Positions 27,158-37,074 of a stretch of DNA of 64,000 bases are shown here, piece after piece. Made by a program: the position numbers and the translations under genes. This stretch comes from Grimontia sedimenti (GTDB taxonomy: Bacteria; Pseudomonadota; Gammaproteobacteria; Enterobacterales; Vibrionaceae): contig NZ_JAALDL010000003.1 in NCBI RefSeq assembly GCF_011045095.1, positions 248,001 to 312,000 of the forward strand, in the 5' to 3' direction. How positions within the stretch are numbered: the stretch's first letter is position 1; every line of letters begins with the position of its first letter. The notes under the pieces were generated by a model. That model had not been told where the DNA came from. It saw only the letters and a list, made by a program, of their open reading frames with translations, and ran no database searches.

Positions 27158-27655
27158 TTAGAAAAAGTAGACGGCCCCCGCGGCTGCAGCGACTAAAAAA
27201 GTGACAGCACCCAGGAAAAGATGGGCGGTTTTTGGATGGGGTTCTGGTTCCGCGATGGCCTCTTCCAGGTTGATGTCGAGTTCGTCTGGCAGAGAAGGAT
27301 CGGGCGGTAAGTCGTCTTGTCGCTGATATGTTTTTTGTGGCAAGGCGATGCGATAACCATGATCTCCCACCACATCCAGTGGCAGTATTTTTTCTCCTTG
27401 ACGATAGGATTTCGCCAGCAGAGAACAAATACTGTTTTGATGCTGGGAGAATGAAGAGTCTGGCAATGAGGTCGCCGTATATAGGACTCTCGCTGAAAGT
27501 ACTTCGCCCGCATGATAGCAAAGCATTTCAAGCAGTCTGCATTCTTCATAGGTCAGGGTAGTGACAGTGCTGTCACGCCAGTACAGAGAGCGGCTCTCAG
27601 GTTCGAAATCTACATCTGAAAATCGGTAGCAGCGACTGTTGACCTTGGTGACCAT
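27158..27655 (-). CDS. ToxR-like winged-helix protein with C-terminal membrane anchor and no periplasmic domain
   Basis: 165 aa from ATG at 27655 (MVTKVNSRCYRF), which has GGGAAA upstream; GTG at 27667 is the alternative. Residues about 8-106 are a Trans_reg_C (OmpR/ToxR) DNA-binding domain: LTYEECRLLEMLCYHAGEVLS, NSICSLLAKSYRQGEKILPL and the wing GDHGYRIAL. An acidic Pro-rich linker follows, then a final helix (HLFLGAVTFLVAAAAGAVYFF) that ends the protein. It should bind DNA while tethered to the inner membrane, like ToxR, TcpP or CadC, yet almost nothing would project into the periplasm. Targets are unknown. Confidence 0.85.
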   Translation of the reverse strand: MVTKVNSRCYRFSDVDFEPESRSLYWRDSTVTTLTYEECRLLEMLCYHAGEVLSARVLYTATSLPDSSFSQHQNSICSLLAKSYRQGEKILPLDVVGDHGYRIALPQKTYQRQDDLPPDPSLPDELDINLEEAIAEPEPHPKTAHLFLGAVTFLVAAAAGAVYFF

Positions 27656-27788
27656 CTCATTTCCCACACGGCAATCTCTTATAAGAAAAGTGTGGACTCA
27701 AATCACAGAATTTCAAATGAAACGCACCTGAAAATACAGTTGCGTAAAGCGAACATCACACGGTAAACAATTGATCTAGGTCGAGAGC

Positions 27789-29225
27789 CTAAGAAACCAG
27801 TGACTCGACATAGTGATAAACGGATTTAAGAATCTTAAATTTTTTATCGTCACTTTGATTGGCTTCAGCCAGTGCTTCCAAATTTGCCATATAAGCAGGT
27901 AACTCAGCCTCGAAATAGTCGCGACGATGCATGTGCCATTTTTTCTGCTCGCTGTCACTTAATGTAGCGGGATAGTTTCGTGCTCGATAGCGGAAAAGCA
28001 GTGGCTTGATACGCTGATCTGAAACCTGTATATCCAGAGCCGCCAGATTTTCCGGTTTGGTCTGGCGGATGATATCCATGGTAGAGCGGTCAGATGGCGA
28101 GAAGAAGCCGTCATAAAGCGCTGCATCGACATTGCCGGACGATTGATATTCCGGCTTCTCGGCATAAAGTGCGACAAGCTTTTCACGGACAGAGGGATTA
28201 GCCTGGAGCTTTTTCAAATTATCCAGACACTGTTGGCGATCAATACCCAGTCGGGCCGCATCTTCCGGGCGCAGGGTTTTGGCTTCAGCAAGCACAGGAC
28301 ATTTGTTGATGTGAATGAGTTTGATAGGTGCAGGTAACTCGTCCGGGGCCAGATCAGCATGTTTAGTGTAAAGGCGTTCACGAAGGGCGTCGGTATCCAA
28401 ATCAAATAATGGCGAAGGATCACGCGCCAAATCGACGGCAATGACTGCGTTTTTGTTTTCAGGGTGCCATGCAACAGGTACTACCCAGCTGGTGTTCCCC
28501 CGCTCCGTGCCGAACATGCCAGAAACGTGCACCAATGGTTTCATGGAAACCACATCAATCAGCGGTGTCAGCTTGTTTTTATTTCGGTATGTATAGAGAT
28601 AATCAAACAGACGTGGTTGCGACGTTTTCAGCTTTTTCGCCATTTCAATGGTGGCATGAACATCGGCCATCGCATCATGCGCATTGCTGTGTTCGATGCC
28701 ATTTTCTACTGATAGGTGTTCCAGTTTGAAGCTGATATTCCCTTCACTGTTTACTGGCCACTCAATGCCCTCGGGACGCAGCGCATAAGCGGCGCGCATG
28801 GCATCCAAAAGATCCCATCTTGAATTGCCGTTCTGCCAACTCCAGCCGTACGGGTCGAAAAAGTTGCGGTACAGCGTGTAGCGCGTCACTTCATCGTCAA
28901 ACCGGATGTTGTTGTAACCCACAGCGCAGGTGCCGGGTACGGACAACTGTTCGTGGATCTTGGTGATAAACTCTGGCTCTGGCAGCCCGCGGGTGACAGC
29001 AGTTTGCGGCGTAATACCTGTGATCAGGCATGCTTCCGGCTGTGGAAGATAATCATTGGGTGGCTGACAATAAATGACCAACGGTTCTCCAATGATGTTG
29101 AAGTCTTTGTCTGTTCTGACTCCGGCAAACTGGCACGGGCGATCAAGGGCAGGGCTGGTTCCAAAGGTTTCGTAATCGAAGAAGAAAAAGGTAGGTTCGT
29201 TGGCTTGTGTCACGGTGTTATCCAA
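27789..29225 (-). CDS. sbcB: Exodeoxyribonuclease I
   Basis: 478 aa, standard length. N-terminal DEDDh nuclease domain with FFDYETFGTSPALDRPCQF, the second acidic region NIRFDDEVTRYTLYRNFFDPYGW, and HDAMADVHATI carrying the catalytic His and Asp. The SH3-like and helical C-terminal domains follow (DLARDPSPLFDLD). It degrades single-stranded DNA 3'-5' and acts in recombination and mismatch repair. It stands alone, in the same direction as the upstream c-di-GMP genes. Confidence 0.97.
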   Translation of the reverse strand: MDNTVTQANEPTFFFFDYETFGTSPALDRPCQFAGVRTDKDFNIIGEPLVIYCQPPNDYLPQPEACLITGITPQTAVTRGLPEPEFITKIHEQLSVPGTCAVGYNNIRFDDEVTRYTLYRNFFDPYGWSWQNGNSRWDLLDAMRAAYALRPEGIEWPVNSEGNISFKLEHLSVENGIEHSNAHDAMADVHATIEMAKKLKTSQPRLFDYLYTYRNKNKLTPLIDVVSMKPLVHVSGMFGTERGNTSWVVPVAWHPENKNAVIAVDLARDPSPLFDLDTDALRERLYTKHADLAPDELPAPIKLIHINKCPVLAEAKTLRPEDAARLGIDRQQCLDNLKKLQANPSVREKLVALYAEKPEYQSSGNVDAALYDGFFSPSDRSTMDIIRQTKPENLAALDIQVSDQRIKPLLFRYRARNYPATLSDSEQKKWHMHRRDYFEAELPAYMANLEALAEANQSDDKKFKILKSVYHYVESLVS

Positions 29226-29288
29226 GGGTTTGATAGACCAGAGGATGTTACCGCAAATTATCCGAGAAATCTTGTTTGTCCAGCGAAT

Positions 29289-29312
29289 ATCAGGCCCTAA
29301 AAGGGGCCTGAT
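29289..29312 (-). terminator. Hairpin after the EAL gene
   Basis: Perfect ATCAGGCCC / GGGCCTGAT stem with a 6-nt loop, 9 nt after the EAL stop. No long T-run follows, so it is a weaker terminator candidate. Confidence 0.55.
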
Positions 29313-29321
29313 ACTGAGAAA

Positions 29322-31385
29322 TTACACTGGCATAGGTTTGTGTACGAGATAGCCCTGCAGGTAATCAATACCCAGTGTTTTGAGGTATTCCGCTTCTTCT
29401 TCCGTTTCTACACACTCCGCCACAATGCTCATTTTTAATGTGTCAGCAATTGAACGCAGGTCTTCAATGATGGTGCGTTTAATGGGGTCTGTTATGCAGT
29501 TTCGCACAAGAGAACCATCAATCTTTACGGTGTCCACGGGCATGGTTAACAGCTGGTTGTAGGTGGCGTGACCTGCACCAAAATCATCTAACGCCAGACG
29601 GAAACCCTGAGACTTTAGCCACTTCAGGTTTTCCAGCAACAAATCAGGGTTATCGATCGACCCAGACTCCACTATCTCGATGTTTATTTTGTCTGCAGGC
29701 ATGCCGTTTGAGGTTACCCAGTCAATCAACTCAGACACAGCAATAGCATCGCTTAGATAGTCGGGTGTCAGATTAACAGAGCCATAGTCAAAGCTATCCG
29801 GTGCCAGTTTGCTGAGGTAGTCCAGCTGGCGCATCACGATTTTGTGCTCCAGTTGCTCGAGGTATCCCAATTTTTGCGCGCAGTGGAACACGGTGGCGGT
29901 ATTCAGTACTTTGCCATCGAAAGAGAAACGACTCAGCAGCTCGAAACACGCTTTATCTGGCGTGGCGATGTTGAGGTAGTTCTGACGCAGGATCTGCACT
30001 TCACAGAGATCTAACTCTTCCAACATCGCGATGTAATCATCAAGCGAGGTGTCATCGCAATTCACCACATATCCCGGTGTGCCTTTATCGCCAAGACGCA
30101 TGTTGACGTTGAGTCGGTTGACGGCTTGCTTGATGCGAATCCCTTTTCTGCAGCTGCAGTAATAAACCTTGTCGGGGTAAAAACTGATCTGGCGTTGGTC
30201 CAGATAGTCATCCAGCTTCGCTGGGATAGTATTTAACTCTGCCATCGCGTTTTCTGAGCTATTGGTCAGAATGACGAGCGCTGAGACGTCATAGAGCATG
30301 TAGCTTTGTTCGTAGAGTGTGGTGTGTTGCTGAAAGAATCGGGAGATCTGGCGCAAGATCCTGTCTCGTTTTTCCAGCGGATACTTGAATACCGGGCGAA
30401 GGTCGAGGGCTGCAACGACAAAGTCTTCCTTTGTTGCCGAATCTGCATCTAAACGCTGGTAAGAGCCAAAGTGACTTTGCTTATCGAAGTAGAGGCTTTT
30501 GAGATTGCTTTCTATCTCGAGACGCAGTGAGCGTTTGTATTCAAGCATGATGTAAATGATCAGCGAGAACATAAAGAACAAGGAAAGGCGTGTATTCAAC
30601 GTATGAATATCGTCATAAGCATCAGCTTGGAAAATCATGCCAAAGCCTATAATCATGATCAGCGTCTGCGCCAGCTCCGAAAAATTGAAGACTGCGAGCG
30701 TTACGAGCGGCGCTAACAACAAGTAGGTAAAGTAAGGGGCACTTGAATTGGTGTCTGTGTAATTGAGCACCAGAAGGATACCCGCGATCAAGAGGGCTTT
30801 GTATAGCCAGTCTACTTTGGACAATGTCAAAAAAGAGGTGAAGTAGTCTCTCACGCTACTTGGGTTTTTAATGCCATACAGTGCCAAAGCAATGATTGGA
30901 GCAGTGATCAGTATCGCGATGGAATCCGTCAGGTAAAGGTTTAATGCGGCATCAAGATCGTACTTGTTAGGCGCTAAGACAGCGAGTGTTAATGCGCCAA
31001 CACTCGGCGCGACAAACACGTAGAAACAGAAAGCGACGCGCACAGCATGTGGGTGCTCTCGCAGACGCTCAAAAGCAACGACAGAAAGGTAGAGGGTAAC
31101 CGTCATGAAAAGGGTGTACATGTATCCCACCCCTGAAGGGATTGGGTTTAAAAAGGTATAGAAAGCCATCAACGCGAAAAACTGGCCTGCGACTCCGGCT
31201 CTACCATACATGTAGCAAACGGCCACCATGGCTCCGGATGTGACAGAGAAGAGCTGTGCACCAACCCAGCCGCCCATCGGGTACCAACCCAGTTGGGTAC
31301 TGAAAAGCACCAGTGTGAAGGAAAACAGCCCTAAAAAAATGTCATTTCTCAGGGAGGTGTTAGGATGAGTGAGAATTTCTTTCAC
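29322..31385 (-). CDS. Membrane EAL-domain c-di-GMP phosphodiesterase (MASE1-like sensor)
   Basis: 687 aa starting at GTG 31385, which overlaps the stop of the upstream diguanylate cyclase (GTGA). Residues about 15-285 carry eight or more hydrophobic helices resembling a MASE1-type sensor. Residues about 310-420 look like a degenerate GGDEF fold without the motif. The EAL domain (about 435-687) has ELLSR, GSVNLTPDYL, IEIVESG, LDDFGAGHATYNQL, VKIDGSL, VAECVET and YLQGYL, so the catalytic set appears complete. It probably degrades c-di-GMP made by its coupled partner. Confidence 0.9.
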   Translation of the reverse strand: MKEILTHPNTSLRNDIFLGLFSFTLVLFSTQLGWYPMGGWVGAQLFSVTSGAMVAVCYMYGRAGVAGQFFALMAFYTFLNPIPSGVGYMYTLFMTVTLYLSVVAFERLREHPHAVRVAFCFYVFVAPSVGALTLAVLAPNKYDLDAALNLYLTDSIAILITAPIIALALYGIKNPSSVRDYFTSFLTLSKVDWLYKALLIAGILLVLNYTDTNSSAPYFTYLLLAPLVTLAVFNFSELAQTLIMIIGFGMIFQADAYDDIHTLNTRLSLFFMFSLIIYIMLEYKRSLRLEIESNLKSLYFDKQSHFGSYQRLDADSATKEDFVVAALDLRPVFKYPLEKRDRILRQISRFFQQHTTLYEQSYMLYDVSALVILTNSSENAMAELNTIPAKLDDYLDQRQISFYPDKVYYCSCRKGIRIKQAVNRLNVNMRLGDKGTPGYVVNCDDTSLDDYIAMLEELDLCEVQILRQNYLNIATPDKACFELLSRFSFDGKVLNTATVFHCAQKLGYLEQLEHKIVMRQLDYLSKLAPDSFDYGSVNLTPDYLSDAIAVSELIDWVTSNGMPADKINIEIVESGSIDNPDLLLENLKWLKSQGFRLALDDFGAGHATYNQLLTMPVDTVKIDGSLVRNCITDPIKRTIIEDLRSIADTLKMSIVAECVETEEEAEYLKTLGIDYLQGYLVHKPMPV

Positions 31386-32707
31386 GCTAGAGTTACCCTA
31401 TTACGGCCGCGGTGTTTTGAATGATATAAAGCGGCATCTGCGGCTTTGTATGCTTGTGAAAAGGTTGTGTTAGTCGCGACGTGACCACCGATAGAGACGG
31501 TCACGGGCAACCCCATGATCTTTTTCCCTGCTATGGCCTGCCTGATTTGTTCTGCCTTATCAAACAACGCGTTGCGCTGTATGCCTTTGAACATGACAAC
31601 AAACTCTTCACCACCCCAGCGCACAGCCACGTCTTCTGAGCGGATGTGTGAAGAGAGTATGCTGGCACAGGCTTTGATCACTTCGTCGCCAGTTTGATGC
31701 CCGTGTTCATCATTAATCTGCTTAAAATGATCGATGTCTATCACCAGCATGGCAAAGCGGTTCATGCGGTTGAATCTTGGCTCATAAAAATCTCGCCTGA
31801 ACAATCCCGTCATTTCATCGCGCTTGATGGAATGATCACGACGACGAAAAGAGTGAAAGGCAAGATGCAGTAAAGTCGCCAGCAGAAAGGACGGCGCCAG
31901 GCTTGCTTTCAATACATCAAGGTAATGAAATCCAACCTGGTAAGGTCCATCGTTTGCACAAGGGAGCTTTCCTCGCTCGGAATAGATGTTGTCTAGGCCA
32001 TCTATGTTCAGAACTGTGTGGTGCTCGTCGTTATAGGCATCAACAATGTCTTGTGTGCGGCTTTCCTTGATATCCACGGCGACAATCGCATCCAGAGCCT
32101 GATTATTGTGGATTGGGTAATAGATGGTACGAATACGCTGATGGGTTTCACTCTCCACATACGCTTCCGTCATTCGCGTAATGCAGCCATAGAACTCACG
32201 ATATGTATTGTTCAGGCGCTCGCGCTCAACCATGGCATTAACTCTGTCACTTGGCGCATAGGTGTCGAACGACGCAAGATAACCTGGACGCAATGGGTAA
32301 AACACACCATAACGGCTGGGCACATCTAAGACGACAATAGACCAGACGGAATCCGGCGCGCAGGTATCTAACCTGCTATTCAGTTTGTCTAGCCCATCAG
32401 ACAAGTGCTTGACCTGAGTGTTGTCCTGGCGCACGACCACACTGATGTCGCCAAACTTGTGCACACCGTTGTGCATGGTGAGCGACGGTGAATTGTTATA
32501 AAAAGAACCAAAGCGACGGATGGTAGTAAACAGGCGGCGATAATCATCATCCAGCTTTTCAATCAGCTGTTTAGAATGCGCCATGTTGTAAAGCTGATAG
32601 CCAGTAGAAAGTACCAATAGCATCAGTAAGCACAATTTAACGAATGGCATGAGATGTAACTGCTTCATCGAGCAGCGAATTTTCTTTGCCATTACATTTG
32701 TTGTCAT
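31382..32707 (-). CDS. Membrane-bound diguanylate cyclase (GGDEF)
   Basis: 441 aa. A first membrane helix (about 20-40), a periplasmic sensor of about 220 residues, and a second helix (about 263-282, LASFLLATLLHLAFHSF region) precede a GGDEF domain. The active site is RWGGEEFVVMF and an inhibitory I-site RSED sits just before it, so the enzyme should be active and product-inhibited. The periplasmic part has several Cys and an IYYPIHNNQALDAIVAVDI block of a Cache-like sensor type. The downstream phosphodiesterase overlaps by GTGA, giving a synthesis/degradation pair in one transcript. Confidence 0.9.
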   Translation of the reverse strand: MTTNVMAKKIRCSMKQLHLMPFVKLCLLMLLVLSTGYQLYNMAHSKQLIEKLDDDYRRLFTTIRRFGSFYNNSPSLTMHNGVHKFGDISVVVRQDNTQVKHLSDGLDKLNSRLDTCAPDSVWSIVVLDVPSRYGVFYPLRPGYLASFDTYAPSDRVNAMVERERLNNTYREFYGCITRMTEAYVESETHQRIRTIYYPIHNNQALDAIVAVDIKESRTQDIVDAYNDEHHTVLNIDGLDNIYSERGKLPCANDGPYQVGFHYLDVLKASLAPSFLLATLLHLAFHSFRRRDHSIKRDEMTGLFRRDFYEPRFNRMNRFAMLVIDIDHFKQINDEHGHQTGDEVIKACASILSSHIRSEDVAVRWGGEEFVVMFKGIQRNALFDKAEQIRQAIAGKKIMGLPVTVSIGGHVATNTTFSQAYKAADAALYHSKHRGRNRVTLA

Positions 32708-32991
32708 TGGGAGTGAAATCGCTTTTAAATGTGATCTGGGTATGATTTTTCGGCGAGTGTAAACTTTTTATCCGTTTGATCAACGAGGAAATTTTATTGG
32801 AATTATGAGTAAATTCGATTGTTGATCTTGTGTATGTTGAGATGGTGTTTATATGTAACTAATGAAATCAAAATTGTTCGGTAAAGGTCATTTATAAGGT
32901 TGTTTGGAATAAACAAACAATATAGAGATAAATTAAGACCTGTGTAATGTCGGAAAAATTAGCGTTCACCTAAAGTAAGGGACAATCAATC

Positions 32992-33837
32992 GTGGAAGTA
33001 ACACTTTGTAATCCAAACATCGGTGCCGAGATTTCTGGTGTAGATCTGGCGAATTGCGATGAGCAGACATTTGCTGAGATTTATCAGGCTTTTTTAACAT
33101 ACAAAGTCATTTTCTTCCGCGACCAGTTTCTTTCTCCTGAATCTCAACTCAAGCTTGCTGCCAGATTTGGTGAGTTGGAAGAGCCACATCCTTTCTTTCC
33201 TCATGTATCAACACACCCTCAAGTCAGTGAAATTGAGACGACGCCCGGCAATCCGCCAGGAAAAAGTTACTGGCACACAGATATGACCTGGCAATCAGCA
33301 CCACCCAAATGCTCGGTGCTTTGTGCTCAACATTTACCGGACAAAGGCGGGGACACCATTTGGGTCTCGATGGAAGCGGTTTATGCGTCCTTACCTGAAA
33401 CTTTAAAGCAAAAGCTGGCAGGTAAAACAGCCACTCATGCGGTTCACGGTTTTGCAGGGAGTCGTTTTGACGACGTGAACGGTGATGGGGAGAGCCGTGT
33501 CGAAGGCATTTCGAAAGGCATGGTGGCGGTGAAACATCCTGTTGTTGCCAAACACCCGGAAACTGGTCATCCAACCCTTTATATCAATGAACAGTTTACC
33601 CGGTGGCTCGATGACCCCATTATGGAGAAAGAGGGGATAACGCTAGATAGGTTATTTGATTACGCCCACAATGCATCGTTTCAGGTAAGGTTTCGATGGG
33701 AAACAGGAAGTGTTGCTATTTGGGATAATCGCTGTACCCAGCATTTTGCAGTGACTGACTACGGTGACAAACCAAGGAAGTTACACAGGGTAGTGGTGAA
33801 AGGAACCCAACCCGAGCCTTTCGAGTCGTCTCGGTAG
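32992..33837 (+). CDS. TauD/TfdA family 2-oxoglutarate-dependent dioxygenase
   Basis: 281 aa from GTG at 32992; an AAGG lies rather far upstream. The Fe(II) site is SYWHTDMTW (His95, Asp97) with the distal His in RCTQHFAVTDYG, and the 2-oxoglutarate Arg is probably in RKLHRVVVKG. The N-terminal NPNIGAEISGVDL and FRDQFLSPESQLKLAARFGELE are family hallmarks. Members release sulfite from taurine or oxidise aryloxy or other carboxylates; no tauABC neighbours are present, so the substrate is open. The GDGESRVEG loop is an unusual acidic insertion. Confidence 0.9.
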   Translation: MEVTLCNPNIGAEISGVDLANCDEQTFAEIYQAFLTYKVIFFRDQFLSPESQLKLAARFGELEEPHPFFPHVSTHPQVSEIETTPGNPPGKSYWHTDMTWQSAPPKCSVLCAQHLPDKGGDTIWVSMEAVYASLPETLKQKLAGKTATHAVHGFAGSRFDDVNGDGESRVEGISKGMVAVKHPVVAKHPETGHPTLYINEQFTRWLDDPIMEKEGITLDRLFDYAHNASFQVRFRWETGSVAIWDNRCTQHFAVTDYGDKPRKLHRVVVKGTQPEPFESSR

Positions 33838-34452
33838 GTGTTTAAAACACAACTCGCGAAAATTCTCCTATCTGGAAGTCTATTAACATATCGCTCAATA
33901 TGTGCAGCTGCTTATATCTGGTTAGGCAGTGATAAGTTCTGCTAACCCTGCAGTTTGAAGAGCTTGATCAAAAATCAAGGTTTTTACTTAAATGCCGAGT
34001 TTTGGCTTAAGTATTCTGTTGGTCAAAAACCCACCAAAGTTAACTCATTCCGCGCAACGTCGCTTTAAAACTGTGTGTTTAATTGCTTATAAGCACACTT
34101 AGTCACCTTTACACTACTGTCTCAAAAATAAAAATGAATATATGTGCATTTTTACTGAGTAAAAATGCTTTCTGGGTATTATTTTCTAGCCAGTAACTGT
34201 CTGATTTAAATAATTTTAAAATGTTAAAAATAGTGAAATGCGATGCAGGCAGATATTTCTGTGAGTAACGAGTTCCATTTGAATGAATTGTAGGCAGTAT
34301 AGAGTCGACATGTAGTGAAACATATGTTTAACATTGCGGGAATATGCGCAACTTTTCTCTGCATCTGGTTTGGGGCCTAACAAGACCGCCTGTTTTGCGC
34401 ATAGGTTTTGGGTAACGGATTTGCCCCTCTTGTTCATGAAGGAACCGATAAT
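33838..34452. other. Long AT-rich intergenic region before the ABC importer
   Basis: 615 nt without a convincing gene. It contains a bulged hairpin near 33921-33950 (GGTTAGGCAG ... CTGCTAACC) and another imperfect one near 33988-34012 (CTTAAATGCC ... GGCTTAAG). The stretch is long for a simple promoter region, so a small RNA or long leader is possible but unproven. Confidence 0.4.
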
Positions 34453-36108
34453 ATGAAAAAAACAATCCTCGCCATGGCGATGGCAGCGCCACTGGCACTT
34501 TCTGCAGCATCAGCAAACGCCGAAACACTGAAAATTGGTATGTCTCAGTACCCTGAAGGCTTACACCCAACTTTGGTGTCCAATGTTGCAGCTTCTTATA
34601 TTCTGAGCACGTCTTACCGAAACAGCGTTATCTACGGAAAAGACTGGTTACTGCAGTGTAATACCTGTGTTGAAGTCCCTACTTTTGAAAACGGTCTTGC
34701 TGAGCGAATTACATTGGAAGATGGCCGTGAAGGCATCAAGATGACTGTCGCTATTAAAGATGACCTGTTCTGGGGCGATGGTACGCCTGTGACAACCAAA
34801 GATATCCTCCTTGGTTACAACATTTCTGTCGATGAAAGGGTAGGTAACCCTGGACTGCAAGAAGCCAAGACTGTCGAGAAAGTCGTGGCTTTGGATGATA
34901 AAAATTTCGAAGTTTACTTGAACAAAGTGACTTTCAAATACAACACCTTCGTGCCTGATGCATTGCCAGCGCATATTGATGGTCCTTTGTATGAGCAAGA
35001 CCCTGCCAGCTACCCGAAAACAACTCGTTACGCGACTGACCCGACTAACCCAGGTCTTTACTTTGGCCCATATGTTCTGACCAAAGTGAATGCAGGTAGC
35101 TTTATCACAGCAACGCCGAACCCGCATTGGAAAGGCAAAGCGCCTTCATTTGACGAGCTGATTTTTAAAACCGTTGAGAATACTGCGGCACTGGAAGCGC
35201 ACCTGATGTCTGGCTCTGTCGATTATCTGCCAGGCGAGCTAGGTCTTTCACTTGACCAAGTACAACAGCTAGAAAAACGCCACAGTGGGAAGTTCAATGT
35301 TCATTACGAACCAGGTCTTCTGTATGAGCACTTGGATACCACGATGGATAACCCGCACCTTGCCAAGAAAGAAGTCCGTCAGGCGCTGCTTTACGGTGCG
35401 AACCGTCAACAGTTGGTTGATAAGTTGTTCGGTGGTAAGCAACCGGTGGCAAACACCAACGTAAGCCCGAGAGACACAACGTACTACGCAGATGTTAAGA
35501 GCTACGAATACAATCCAGAGAAAGCCAAAGAGCTGCTGAAGCAAGCTGGTTACACGCTGAAAAAAGGTGTGATGGTTGATGGCGAAGGCAACGAGCTTCA
35601 TCTGGAGCTGATGACCACCGCAGGTAACAAAACCCGTGAACTGGTTCAGCAAGTGCTGCAGTCTCAGTGGAAACAGATTGGCGTAAAAGTGTCGATCGTG
35701 AACCAGCCTGCCCGTGTTTATTTCGGTGAAACACTTAATCAGCGTAAGCACAAAGGCCTCGCGATGTTTGCATGGTACTCATCACCTGAGAGCCCACCGC
35801 GTACCACACTGCTGTCTACCAACATTCCTACTGAAGAAAATGGTTGGTCTGGCCAAAACTACATCGGCTATAAAAACCCAGCGATGGATGAACTGCTGAA
35901 CAAAGTAGAGAAAGAACTCGACACCGAGAAACGTAATAAGATTTTCCATGAAATCCAGAAAATCTATGCAGAAGATCTCCCAGCTCTGCCGCTGTACTTC
36001 CGTTCAGACAGCTTTGTTAAGCCAAAATGGCTGGAAGGCGTGACGCCAACAGGTCACATGTTCCCTTCCAGTAACTGGGTTGAAGAGTGGTATAGCACCA
36101 AGAAGTAG
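34453..36108 (+). CDS. Peptide-type ABC transporter substrate-binding protein (SBP family 5)
   Basis: 551 aa from ATG at 34453, with AAGGA about 10 nt upstream; the open frame begins earlier but lacks support. A signal peptide (MKKTILAMAMAAPLALSAAS, cleavage ANA-ETL) exports it. The fold is that of DppA/OppA: SQYPEGLHPTLVSN, DLFWGDGTPVTTKDILLGY, the hinge region NPHWKGKAPSFDELIF and VRQALLYGANRQQLVDKLF. It captures oligopeptides or a similar ligand for the permease encoded downstream. The ligand cannot be predicted. First gene of a five-gene operon. Confidence 0.93.
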   Translation: MKKTILAMAMAAPLALSAASANAETLKIGMSQYPEGLHPTLVSNVAASYILSTSYRNSVIYGKDWLLQCNTCVEVPTFENGLAERITLEDGREGIKMTVAIKDDLFWGDGTPVTTKDILLGYNISVDERVGNPGLQEAKTVEKVVALDDKNFEVYLNKVTFKYNTFVPDALPAHIDGPLYEQDPASYPKTTRYATDPTNPGLYFGPYVLTKVNAGSFITATPNPHWKGKAPSFDELIFKTVENTAALEAHLMSGSVDYLPGELGLSLDQVQQLEKRHSGKFNVHYEPGLLYEHLDTTMDNPHLAKKEVRQALLYGANRQQLVDKLFGGKQPVANTNVSPRDTTYYADVKSYEYNPEKAKELLKQAGYTLKKGVMVDGEGNELHLELMTTAGNKTRELVQQVLQSQWKQIGVKVSIVNQPARVYFGETLNQRKHKGLAMFAWYSSPESPPRTTLLSTNIPTEENGWSGQNYIGYKNPAMDELLNKVEKELDTEKRNKIFHEIQKIYAEDLPALPLYFRSDSFVKPKWLEGVTPTGHMFPSSNWVEEWYSTKK

Positions 36109-36116
36109 GAGCTTTT

Positions 36117-37064
36117 ATGGATCAGACGATACTGGATGTTCGTCAACTGCGGGTAGCCTTTAAAGGCTACCCAGCGGTGAACGATATCAGCTTCCACATT
36201 AAGAAAGGCGAGATACTTGGTGTCGTCGGTGAATCAGGGTGCGGCAAGAGTCTTGCCGCCCTTACCCTGATGGGCCTGCAACCGAAGGTGATGAAAGCCA
36301 GTGGTCAGGTGGTATTTAACGGCGAAAACTTACTAGCAAACAAAGAAGCAGATTGGCAGAAGGTGCGTGGCGAAGGTATTGCCATGATTTTCCAGGAGCC
36401 AATGACTGCATTGAACCCGGTTGTGACTGTCGGTGATCAGATCGCTGAAATGTTCGAGTTGCACCGTGGTAGCAACAAGGTTGAAGCGCAAGAGCGCGCA
36501 ATTGAAATGCTGGAAAAGGTACATATTCCTGATCCGGTTCGACGTGCAAAAGCCTACCCACATGAACTCTCCGGTGGGATGCGACAGCGCGTAATGATTG
36601 CCATGGCACTGGCATGTGAGCCGGAACTGATTATTGCCGATGAACCAACAACCGCACTCGACGTGACGGTTCAGGCTCAGGTTCTTGATTTACTGGAAGA
36701 ACTTCGTGATACCACAGGGACTGCGGTTCAATTTATCAGCCACAACTTGGGTGTGGTTTCGCAACTGGCAGAACGCGTTATCGTAATGTACGCCGGTCGT
36801 ATTGTAGAGCAGGCAACAGCAGAAGAACTCTTTGCCAACCCTCAACATCCGTACACTCAAGGACTTTTGGCGACACTTCCAAGAATCGGCGGCGCACGTG
36901 ACGTTCTACCTGCCATTCCAGGTGCTGTACCACCACTTGACCAACGTGGACAGGGTTGTCCTTTCGCAGATCGTTGCGGAAAAGCAACGCCAACCTGTGT
37001 AGCAACCATGCCGGAAGAGGTGGAGCTGAACGCGGTACATACTGTGGCCTGCCACCATATCTAA
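36117..37064 (+). CDS. Peptide ABC transporter ATP-binding protein (DppD/OppD type)
   Basis: 315 aa. Walker [15 protein letters not shown], signature LSGGMRQRV, Walker [13 protein letters not shown] and the switch His in FISHNLGVV are intact. The C-terminal oligopeptide/dipeptide domain has the Cys-rich [15 protein letters not shown], which in family members binds an Fe-S cluster. It begins 8 nt after the binding-protein stop. Confidence 0.95.
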   Translation: MDQTILDVRQLRVAFKGYPAVNDISFHIKKGEILGVVGESGCGKSLAALTLMGLQPKVMKASGQVVFNGENLLANKEADWQKVRGEGIAMIFQEPMTALNPVVTVGDQIAEMFELHRGSNKVEAQERAIEMLEKVHIPDPVRRAKAYPHELSGGMRQRVMIAMALACEPELIIADEPTTALDVTVQAQVLDLLEELRDTTGTAVQFISHNLGVVSQLAERVIVMYAGRIVEQATAEELFANPQHPYTQGLLATLPRIGGARDVLPAIPGAVPPLDQRGQGCPFADRCGKATPTCVATMPEEVELNAVHTVACHHI

Positions 37065-37074
37065 GGACGGACCT

